From assembly GCA_003555185.1 (NCBI GenBank), contig PWFZ01000305.1:1-5031 (forward strand): DNA of 5,031 bases. Direction: 5' to 3'. How positions within the stretch are numbered: the first letter of the stretch is position 1; every line of letters begins with the position of its first letter. This stretch comes from Balneolaceae bacterium (GTDB lineage Bacteria > Bacteroidota > Rhodothermia > Balneolales > Balneolaceae). Under the pieces are notes generated by a model. That model ran no database searches, had not been told where the DNA came from, and saw nothing but the letters and a program-made list of their open reading frames with translations. This document shows positions 1 through 5,031 of the stretch, piece by piece. Made by a program: the position numbers and the translations under genes.

Positions 1-2
1 CG

Positions 3-746
3 TACCTCACCCCGGTCAACGGCGACGCACAGCACGTCGGGAGCCCGACCACCCCTCCGGATGCCCTCGCCGAACTGGTGTTGCGCGCGCACAGCCAGGG
101 CTTCCAGGTCGCGATCCATGCCGGTGGAGACGCCGGTATCGACTCCGCGATCGATGCGATCCGCAAGGCGCAGGAGTCCGACGGCCGTACGGACGCACGT
201 CACCGCATCGAGCACGCCCACTGCACCCGTGAGGACCAGCTGGAGGCGATGGCCGAGCTGGGCATCACACCCTCGTTCTTCATCGGCCACGTCTACTACT
301 GGGGCGACCGCTACGTCGAGCACATCCTCGGCCAGGAGCGTGCCGACCGGATCAGCCCGCTGCGATCGGCGATCGAGCACGGCGTGCGGTTCAGCGTCCA
401 CTCCGACTCCCCGCACGTGCCAGCGGACCCGCTGCGTGACCTCTACTCGTGTGTGACGCGCGAGACCAGCGGTGGTCGGGTGCTCGGTGCCGACCAGCAG
501 ATCGATGTGCAGCAGGCGCTGCGCGCCGTGACGATCGATGCGGCCTGGCAGTCCTTCACCGAGCAGGACGTCGGATCGATCGAGGCGGGCAAGTTCGCCG
601 ACCTCACCATCCTCGACGAGGACCCCCTGACCACGCCAGCCGAGCAGCTGCGCCACATCGGCGTCGCCGAGGTGATCATCGGCGGACAGACGCGCTACGA
701 CCGGGAGACCAGCGACAAGACGAAGGCCTTCGCCGAGGTTAGCTGA
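3..746 (+). CDS. Amidohydrolase family 3 (YtcJ-type) protein, C-terminal part, 5' end outside the window
   Basis: The frame is open from the first bases of the window to the TGA at 744-746, giving 247 residues. The gene starts upstream; the GTG at 78 is internal, because typical family sequence already precedes it. The fragment carries the second half of a TIM-barrel metal-dependent hydrolase: QVAIHAGGD (His at fragment residue 39), RHRIEHAH (His 71) and VHSDSPHVPADP (Asp 135), the positions of the metal-binding His, His and catalytic Asp in this superfamily. The C-terminal block GSIEAGKFADLTILDEDPL is the usual end of YtcJ-like proteins. Family members hydrolyse C-N bonds, for example N-substituted formamides (NfdA), but substrates are mostly unassigned and none can be named here. 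Codon use is strongly GC-biased, unlike the two MBL genes downstream. Family assignment is confident; substrate is unknown. Confidence 0.9.
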   Translation, partial: YLTPVNGDAQHVGSPTTPPDALAELVLRAHSQGFQVAIHAGGDAGIDSAIDAIRKAQESDGRTDARHRIEHAHCTREDQLEAMAELGITPSFFIGHVYYWGDRYVEHILGQERADRISPLRSAIEHGVRFSVHSDSPHVPADPLRDLYSCVTRETSGGRVLGADQQIDVQQALRAVTIDAAWQSFTEQDVGSIEAGKFADLTILDEDPLTTPAEQLRHIGVAEVIIGGQTRYDRETSDKTKAFAEVS

Positions 747-770
747 GCGGTTGCTACGAGGCCGGCCCCA

Positions 771-795
771 GGCCTGGTGATCTCGTCACCGGGTC
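771..795 (+). terminator. GC-rich hairpin after the amidohydrolase gene, possible terminator
   Basis: GGCCTGGTGA at 771-780 pairs with TCACCGGGTC at 786-795 around the five-base loop TCTCG, a 10-bp stem with two G-T pairs. It lies 24 bases after the stop codon at 746. No T-run follows, so it is not a classical intrinsic terminator, but stem-only terminators are reported in GC-rich actinobacteria. Assignment rests on structure and position alone. Confidence 0.4.
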
Positions 796-815
796 GCGCT
801 CTCCTCGCGGACCAA

Positions 816-901
816 TGTGTAGAACCCACGGAGGTTGTTGACGGTAGGTGAGGCCCTCACTCGAGTTCGAGGTATCTATGACTCGAGCCAAGGAGGCCCT
901 C
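816..901 (+). repeat. Possible left end and leader of the IS481-like element
   Basis: The stretch begins with TGTGTAGAACCC at 816-827; IS481-family ends commonly begin with TGT, so this may be the old left end, but no partner repeat was found at the other side. Within it are the interrupted palindrome GTGAGGCCCTCAC (848-860), a second palindrome CTCGAGTTCGAG (860-871), and the 9-base AGGCCCTCA repeated directly at 851-859 and 894-902. A clear ribosome binding site AAGGAGG (890-896) lies five bases before the ATG at 902, which supports that codon as the ancestral transposase start. The boundary at 816 is a guess. Confidence 0.3.
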
Positions 902-1392
902 ATGGCGCATCGTAGCCCTCGTTTGACGGTGCCTAGCCGGCGGATGATTGTGGCCGGCATGGCTGGAGGAGGGCTCGTCCCCGGCGACGGTTGCGAAGGA
1001 GGCTGCGGTGTCGCGAGCGCTGGTCTACAGGTGGCTGGAACGGTTTCGCGACCGCTGCGAGGCAGGTGTCGAGGACCGCACGTCGCGGGCACACCGGTGT
1101 GTGATACCGCCGGATGAGAAGCCCCAGGCACAGATGCTGCTTGCCAGCAAGCTACGCCGTCGGGGAGCCCACCAGCTCGAGCACAACGCGGCTATGGAAT
1201 CCTTCTCGTGCTGTGGCACAAGAAACTGCTCAACTGCCCGAGCTGGGCCACCCGCGACGGCTATGCCTGGCGATCATCACCAGGCGCAAACGGACCGACA
1301 ACTGCCAATTTCGGCAAAGCCTGCGGGGCCTTCTCACACCCGACGAGTTCGAAGCCATCGTCGGCGAGACCCACCTCGCACAAGCAGCATGA
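902..1392 (+). pseudogene. Degenerate transposase, IS481-like N-terminus joined to IS3-like (OrfB) C-terminus
   Basis: The frame from ATG 902 reads MAHRSPRLTVPSRRMIVAGM, a typical IS481-family start. One extra base near 962 moves homology to the next frame, where LEEGSSPATVAKEAAVSRAL and the following VYRWLERF (963 to about 1046) form the helix-turn-helix, followed by EAGVEDRTSRAH. From about 1180 the match changes: NAAMESF, then in another frame LWHKKLLNCPSWATRDG (about 1211-1258), then in a third frame CLAIITRRKRTDN and GLLTPDEFEAIVG up to the TGA at 1390-1392. These resemble the end of IS3-family OrfB (DNAAMESF, WATR, LTPxEFE). The catalytic core between the two ends is absent. At least three frame changes and the missing DDE core mean it cannot make active transposase. 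Family assignment is by recall of conserved motifs; the mosaic structure could instead be one diverged element with a large internal deletion. Confidence 0.75.
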
Positions 1393-1504
1393 GAAGCACA
1401 ACCACCGTCAACAGAACGCGGGGCAACACACGCCTTGCGCATCTCAGCTGACAAGACTAATTTTTCTTAGATTGGGCATTCCGGGCCTTTGAGATTAGGG
1501 AGAT

Positions 1505-1534
1505 CTTGCCTAGGTTTCGAGTACTCTCGGCAAG
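1505..1534 (+). promoter_or_regulatory. Inverted repeats upstream of the first MBL gene, possible operator
   Basis: CTTGCC (1505-1510) and GGCAAG (1529-1534) form a 6-bp inverted repeat with an 18-base gap, and within the gap lies the perfect palindrome GAGTACTC (1519-1526). The site is 33 bases before the start codon at 1567, where a repressor site or a leader hairpin would be plausible. The two symmetries do not share a centre, which weakens the operator reading. No regulator gene lies in the window. Confidence 0.25.
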
Positions 1535-1556
1535 GCCACACAAGATAAGTTCTCTT

Positions 1557-1562
1557 GGAGGG
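1557..1562 (+). promoter_or_regulatory. Ribosome binding site deciding the start of the first MBL gene
   Basis: GGAGGG lies four bases before the ATG at 1567. An in-frame TTG at 1555 would give four more residues, but it overlaps this site and has no Shine-Dalgarno sequence of its own, so ATG 1567 is preferred. Confidence 0.7.
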
Positions 1563-1566
1563 TTTG

Positions 1567-2889
1567 ATGAAAATTGAGCCGAAGCTTTCGCAACTCGCCG
1601 AATACGCGTGGCAGGGAGAGCTTGATCTTTACCATGAATTCCACCCAGTCGAGAGGCGCTTCCCTGATGCAGAGCAGCTGTCCGATAGGGCGCTCTGGTT
1701 CAAGGGGATCGCCAGTGCCACCGCCGTAGATACCGGCGACGGACTGGTCATGCTCGACACGGGTGCACGCCAAGACACAGAAATCCTCTATTCTGAGGTC
1801 AGGAAGTGGAGCAGAGCGCCTCTTAGTTTCGCCGTGTTCTCTCACCATCATTTGGATCACATATTCGGTATGGGCCCGTTCGAACGGGAGGCGGAGGACC
1901 GTGACTGGTCACCGCCCGTTGTTTATGCGCACGAGCTGTTGCCGGATAATTTTGACCGATACAAGCGCACGCGAGGGCTACAGAAGGCCATCAATAGCCG
2001 CCAGTTTTCAAGTGTGATGCCAGATTTTGAGATGTCGCGAGACTTTGAATGGCCCGTTGACTACCGCTATCCTGATCGCACCTATCGAAACCAGATAGTG
2101 CTGAAGCAGGGCGATTTGACATTCGAATTGAATCACGCCCGAGGGGAGACTGAAGACCACACGTGGACTTGGGTGCCGGAATTGGAGTTACTCCACCCCG
2201 GCGACTTGTTTATATGGGCCGTCCCTAATGCGGGGAATCCTCAGAAGTATCAGCGGTTTCCAGGCGAATGGGCATCAGCCCTTCGAAGTATGGCGGCTAA
2301 AGGCGCAGGAACACTTCTGCCGGGTCACGGGTTGCCAATTTTTGGACACAATCGAGTAGAGGAGGCACTGACTGCCACTGCGGAACTGTTGGAATTTATT
2401 GAGCATTCCACAGTATCTCTAATGAACCATGGCCTCTCGCTTGATGCAATCCTGGAACGGATTACGGTTCCGGATTACTTATCGTCCAAGCCGTATCTCC
2501 AAACTGTCTACGACCACCCTGATTTCATCGTACGCAACGTGTGGCGACTCTATGGAGGATGGTACGAGGGCGAACCGGATCGCTTGCTTCCTGCGCCGCG
2601 CCGGCTCGAGGCGGCCGAATGGATCGATTTGTCTGGAGGCGTCGAGCAAGTCGCAGAACGAGTTGAGCAGCTGGTGGAGACCCGGGACTACCGCCTTGCC
2701 TGCCACCTAGCAGAAGCGTTAGTTCTCGCCGACCCTGACTCAAGGGCAATCCATGAATTGCGAGCCCAAACTTATCGGGCACGTGCTGAAACTGAGACTT
2801 CCACCATGGCGAGGTACATCCTTCTTCATGCTGCGTACTCTAGCGATCTTGGGGTTCGAGATATGGCCGAAGGAACTTTGGGAGATTAG
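1567..2889 (+). CDS. MBL-fold metallohydrolase with alkylsulfatase-type dimerisation domain, paralogue 1
   Basis: Encodes 440 residues ending in TAG. An MBL fold spans about residues 45-265: strand and turn GLVMLDTGA (59-67), metal motif HHHLDH (93-98), GETEDH (193-198) where Glu194 takes the place of the usual third His, PGDLF with Asp213, and PGHGLP with His254. Residues about 270-430 are helical and carry RNVWRLYGGWYEGEP (323-337) and DYRLACHLAEALVLADPD, which resemble the dimerisation domain of SdsA/BDS1 alkylsulfatases (COG2015). Those enzymes use two zinc ions to hydrolyse primary alkyl sulfate esters, but are around 650 residues long with a secretion signal and an SCP2-like C-terminal domain; both are missing here, and no membrane segment is seen, so the protein is probably cytoplasmic. 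It is paralogous to the next gene, 105 bases downstream in the same direction. AT-rich codons set it apart from the flanking genes. A two-metal hydrolase is well supported; the substrate, sulfate ester or other, is not known. Confidence 0.93.
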   Translation: MKIEPKLSQLAEYAWQGELDLYHEFHPVERRFPDAEQLSDRALWFKGIASATAVDTGDGLVMLDTGARQDTEILYSEVRKWSRAPLSFAVFSHHHLDHIFGMGPFEREAEDRDWSPPVVYAHELLPDNFDRYKRTRGLQKAINSRQFSSVMPDFEMSRDFEWPVDYRYPDRTYRNQIVLKQGDLTFELNHARGETEDHTWTWVPELELLHPGDLFIWAVPNAGNPQKYQRFPGEWASALRSMAAKGAGTLLPGHGLPIFGHNRVEEALTATAELLEFIEHSTVSLMNHGLSLDAILERITVPDYLSSKPYLQTVYDHPDFIVRNVWRLYGGWYEGEPDRLLPAPRRLEAAEWIDLSGGVEQVAERVEQLVETRDYRLACHLAEALVLADPDSRAIHELRAQTYRARAETETSTMARYILLHAAYSSDLGVRDMAEGTLGD

Positions 2890-2994
2890 AGATACCTATA
2901 TTTCACGGTCCTGAGGCATAAAATCGGGTCATACCAACAGAAGCACACAGCTTGACGAATTCGACCGAATAGGCTGCAAAGAGAAGGCTGTAAT
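2890..2994 (+). other. Intergenic spacer between the two MBL genes
   Basis: The 105-base spacer has no terminator-like hairpin, so read-through from the first MBL gene is possible. It contains TTGACG (2952-2957), which resembles a -35 box, but no -10 box at 16-18 bases, and the palindrome CGAATTCG (2956-2963). AAGAGAAGG (2979-2987), seven bases before ATG 2995, is a good ribosome binding site and fixes the start of the second gene. Confidence 0.5.
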
Positions 2995-4257
2995 ATGAAT
3001 ATATTGGAGCTGTCATCAAAGTTTATCGACTCGCAAGCAGCTGACGAGCCCACAGATCGTATAACTCAAGAATTGTCAGAGGTTGGTACGGGAATCGCTG
3101 TTGTCGAGTCCTTTTCCCACATGATTGCTTTTGCGACCACTGAAGGGCTTGTGCTTATAGATGCGGGCGGATCGCAGAGCGCCGGCGATGTATTGCTGTC
3201 TCTCCGTGCTTGGAGCGGGGACCCAGTACACACGCTTATATATACCCACGGCCACTTGGACCACGTTGGTGGCTCCGGGGCTTTGGCTGAGGACGCTCGC
3301 GGGCGGGGAAACGAAGAACCGGAGGTCGTCGGTCATCGAAATTTGTTGGCTCGCTTTGAACGCTATCGCCGGATGAACGGATGGAACCAGCGGATAAACC
3401 GACGGCAATTCGGTGGTGGGGGGCACGACCTCGAGCTCGGCGGCGACGACGCCTTCCTTCCCAAAGGAACGCTTGAGCCTTCGACAGTCGTGGATCAGAC
3501 CCTTGAGCTGCAGGTGGGGGAACGCCAGTTCGTGCTCAATCATGCTAAGGGGGAAACTGACGATCACCTCTGGGTTTGGGAGCCTGACGCTCGTGCAGTC
3601 ATGTCCGGAGACCTATTTTGCTGGATATTTCCGAACGTTGGGAACCCACAGAAAGTGCAGAGACATCCGGAGGAATGGGCGTCAGCCCTTCGAGCAATGG
3701 TGTCACTGTCTCCTGAGTTACTCCTGCCGTCGCACGGCCTGCCCGTTCAAGGGCGGCAGCGAATTCGTCGAGTTCTCCTAGATGTGGCGACGGTGTTGGA
3801 AACACTGGTAGAGGACGTGATCGGGCGCATGAACGCCGGGATGCCGCTTCACCGGATTTTACGCGAGGTTCGTGTAGACCCAGATATGCTTCGGCTGCCC
3901 TGGCTTCGACCAGTATACGACGAGCCAGAGTTCGCCATCCGTAATATTTGGCGTAAGTACGGAGGATGGTGGGACGGGCAAGCGGCCACGCTTCACCCGC
4001 CCGCGCCGGAGGCTCTGGGAGCTGAGCTCGCTCGACTAGCTGGTGGGGTTTGGAATGTGATGGTGCGGGCTCGGGAGCTTAGCGCGAAGGGAGACTATCG
4101 TCTTGCGTCACAGCTGATTGACTATGCATACCTGGCTGCGCCAGACGACGACGACATAAAGCGTGCTCGATACGACATCTACACCGGCCGGTGGCAAGCC
4201 GCTACCTCGCTTATGGCCAAGGGCATTTATGCAGACACGGCACGCTCGACCCTCTAG
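2995..4257 (+). CDS. MBL-fold metallohydrolase with alkylsulfatase-type dimerisation domain, paralogue 2
   Basis: Encodes 420 residues from ATG, with a well-placed ribosome binding site, to TAG. Domain order matches the upstream gene: GLVLIDAGG (51-59), metal motif THGHLDH (84-90), NHAKGETDDH (182-191) with Glu187 at the third-His position, SGDLF with Asp206, SHGLP with His247, then the helical C-terminal part with RNIWRKYGGWWDG (316-328) and GDYRLASQLIDYAYLAAPDD. The spacings Glu-Asp (19) and Asp-His (41) are identical in both proteins. In the 72-residue block from NHA to the Gly after HGLP, 42 positions are identical by hand count. It has a GGGG run at 140-143 and a poorly conserved insert, residues 140-170, compared with its partner. 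There is no signal peptide, membrane segment or SCP2-like domain, so a cytoplasmic location is likely. Same-direction pairing suggests co-expression with its paralogue. Reaction: predicted two-metal hydrolysis of an ester, possibly a sulfate ester; the substrate is unassigned. Confidence 0.93.
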   Translation: MNILELSSKFIDSQAADEPTDRITQELSEVGTGIAVVESFSHMIAFATTEGLVLIDAGGSQSAGDVLLSLRAWSGDPVHTLIYTHGHLDHVGGSGALAEDARGRGNEEPEVVGHRNLLARFERYRRMNGWNQRINRRQFGGGGHDLELGGDDAFLPKGTLEPSTVVDQTLELQVGERQFVLNHAKGETDDHLWVWEPDARAVMSGDLFCWIFPNVGNPQKVQRHPEEWASALRAMVSLSPELLLPSHGLPVQGRQRIRRVLLDVATVLETLVEDVIGRMNAGMPLHRILREVRVDPDMLRLPWLRPVYDEPEFAIRNIWRKYGGWWDGQAATLHPPAPEALGAELARLAGGVWNVMVRARELSAKGDYRLASQLIDYAYLAAPDDDDIKRARYDIYTGRWQAATSLMAKGIYADTARSTL

Positions 4258-4314
4258 CACGCCGAATTTATCCCTTGGGTCGCGTTGTTTATGGGCTCAT
4301 CGGATTTGAGCTGG

Positions 4315-4620
4315 GTGAGGTCCGTAGTAGAGGACGGGAGTTCGCCGGGTTCATCGACTCCCGGCCGGAACTGGTCCTCATCCGCGCCTGCCGGAAGTCG
4401 CCGCAGGCCAACGGTGTTCGCGAGCGGGCGTTCGGGTCATCGAAGTACGAGTATCTCTAACCGCGATGAGATCACTGAGGGTGTGATGCTTGGCCACGAG
4501 ACCGAACAATCGCCGCAGATCTTGAACACTATCCGCCCACACGAAGGACTGGAGATGCGCAGACCCACCGATGTTTATCTGACAGCCGTCCCCAACCTTG
4601 AACACCCTAACCTGAGCTAG
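4315..4620 (+). pseudogene. C-terminal remnant of an IS3-like (rve/DDE) transposase with a frameshift
   Basis: One frame reads REFAGFIDSRPELVLIRA, then KSPQANGVRERAFGSSKYEY, stopping at TAA 4458-4460. The next frame continues without a gap as RDEITEGVMLGHETEQ and ILNTIRPHEGLEMRRPTDVY to TAG 4618-4620. Together they give the end of an IS3-like integrase-core transposase: SPQxNG, the block RERAFGSxKYE that holds the last catalytic Glu, and NTIRPHExLxxRRPxDVYL. A single extra base around 4458-4461 (TAAC instead of a three-base Tyr codon before CGC) explains the shift. The HTH, both catalytic Asp residues and the start are missing; left of about 4315 no homology is seen. It differs in sequence from the IS3-like end at 1180-1392, so it comes from a different element. 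No terminal inverted repeat was found. Confidence 0.75.
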
Positions 4621-4665
4621 AATCCTGACGCGGGACAAGGACGGTTAATCTACTACCGAGGGGAC

Positions 4666-4680
4666 GACCCACGATGGGTC
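4666..4680 (+). other. Small hairpin before the last gene
   Basis: GACCC (4666-4670) pairs with GGGTC (4676-4680) around the loop ACGAT. It lies 14 bases before the ATG at 4695. The 5-bp stem is short and may be chance; it could be a small operator or an RNA hairpin near the start. Confidence 0.2.
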
Positions 4681-4694
4681 CGTAGTTTGCGTGA

Positions 4695-5031
4695 ATGGAT
4701 CTCAACGAACTAGCTGCCCAGGGCTTAACGGCATCGTTACCGGACGTCCTGATCGTGGATCTCGAAGGTGCCGCTGCCTGCGCCGATGTGGTCGTTCGCT
4801 CTGCGGTGGCGGTGTTGAGCGCCCATCCAGGACTCAGCATCGGCACGGTCTCCGAGGCTCCGGGTGCAGCAGCCCGGGAGGTGGCGCAGGCCGTGACGAC
4901 CACCGTTGCCCGGTCGGAGGTGGGCAGCTACGGGGTCCGGGTCGCAGACGTCGACGCGTCGACAGCCGAACTGCTGGAAGCGTTCAGCCGACAGCCCGAG
5001 GCGTGCCGCCTCCTGGTGCAGACCCTGCGGC
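4695..5031 (+). CDS. N-terminal part of an unidentified protein, possibly enoyl-CoA hydratase/isomerase family
   Basis: The frame is open from ATG 4695 to the window edge (112 codons). A TGA directly before the ATG (4692-4694) rules out an earlier start. The protein begins MDLNELAAQGLTASLPDVLI and continues as an alanine- and valine-rich alternating pattern ending RQPEACRLLVQTLR. GC-ending codons dominate, as in the amidohydrolase, so this is native coding sequence outside the MBL segment. The layout (VDLEG near the start, a short alpha/beta unit, then an xxPxAxxxLVxxLR helix) resembles, from recall, the N-terminal extension of some actinobacterial enoyl-CoA hydratase/isomerase-family proteins; no crotonase active-site motif lies within the window, so this is tentative. 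No clear Shine-Dalgarno sequence precedes the ATG, so leaderless translation is possible. Confidence is good that it is a gene and low (about 0.35) for the family. Confidence 0.75.
   Translation, partial: MDLNELAAQGLTASLPDVLIVDLEGAAACADVVVRSAVAVLSAHPGLSIGTVSEAPGAAAREVAQAVTTTVARSEVGSYGVRVADVDASTAELLEAFSRQPEACRLLVQTLR

Larger units (their letters stand above)
1393..1566 (+). other. Intergenic region between the IS remnant and the first MBL gene
   Basis: No gene is seen here. The first part contains GTCAACAGAACGCGGGGCAA at 1406-1425, which resembles the right end of some IS3-family elements and may mark the old IS boundary; I recall the similarity and cannot check it. Base composition becomes AT-richer from about 1450, where the MBL-gene segment seems to begin. 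A promoter for the MBL pair should lie here, but no convincing -35/-10 pair with normal spacing was found. Confidence 0.4.

Noticed and set aside
1510..1860. Long open frame on the - strand opposite the start of the first MBL gene
   Set aside because: It lies wholly opposite the well-supported MBL coding sequence and its leader, has no recognisable motif, and is explained as a shadow frame.
2952..2957. TTGACG as a -35 box for a separate promoter of the second MBL gene
   Set aside because: No acceptable -10 sequence occurs at 16-18 bases; the only TATAAT-like string, TGTAAT at 2989-2994, is about 31 bases away and adjoins the start codon.
3076..3567. A 163-codon open frame on the - strand inside the second MBL gene
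   Set aside because: The + strand carries the conserved THGHLDH and GETDDH motifs throughout; the - strand protein shows no known motif.
1567..4257. The MBL pair as beta-lactamase resistance genes or lactonases
   Set aside because: The Glu at the third-His position and the alkylsulfatase-type C-terminal part differ from both groups, and there is no export signal as expected for a beta-lactamase.
4625..4651. CTGACG and TAATCT as a promoter for the last gene
   Set aside because: Both elements match weakly and the spacing is 15 bases, so this cannot be told from chance.
4607..4903. Open frame on the - strand at the right edge
   Set aside because: It overlaps the + strand gene from 4695, whose protein has the more natural composition; long antisense frames are common in GC-rich coding DNA.
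1..5031. CRISPR array, tRNA, rRNA or riboswitch
   Set aside because: No regularly spaced repeats and no recognisable tRNA, rRNA or riboswitch structure was seen on either strand.

Overview
The window looks like a piece of a high-GC Gram-positive (actinobacterial) chromosome. The two flanking protein-coding fragments are strongly GC-rich (42 of 60 bases counted at 361-420, 46 of 60 at 4861-4920) and use G/C-ending codons almost throughout. The host genus cannot be read from the sequence.

Layout, all genes on the + strand: (a) 3-746, the C-terminal 247 residues of a YtcJ-type family-3 amidohydrolase cut by the window edge, followed by a GC-rich hairpin that may end its transcript. (b) 902-1392, a broken transposase that starts like an IS481-family protein and ends like an IS3-family OrfB, in three successive reading frames. 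(c) 1567-2889 and 2995-4257, two intact, clearly paralogous metallo-beta-lactamase (MBL) fold hydrolases of 440 and 420 residues, each with a C-terminal part resembling the alkylsulfatase (SdsA/BDS1, COG2015) dimerisation domain. (d) about 4315-4620, a second broken transposase end, IS3-like, with one frameshift. (e) 4695 to the window end, the start of another GC-rich gene, tentatively the N-terminal extension of an actinobacterial enoyl-CoA hydratase/isomerase-family protein.

The MBL pair is the core of the window. It has a lower GC content (32 of 60 at 2101-2160, 35 of 60 at 3541-3600), uses AT-rich codons such as TTT, ATA, TTA and AAT freely, and sits between two decayed transposase remnants in the same orientation. 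I infer that it was acquired laterally or moved by IS elements into an ordinary chromosomal stretch and has been kept intact while the IS genes decayed.

Both MBL proteins keep the full set of predicted metal ligands: HxHxDH, a Glu in place of the usual third His, an Asp 19 residues later, and a final His 41 residues after that. Neither has a signal peptide or the extra C-terminal SCP2-like domain of the long secreted alkylsulfatases, so they are probably cytoplasmic. Since relatives dimerise through the C-terminal domain, the tandem pair could form a heterodimer; this is a hypothesis. The substrate is unknown.
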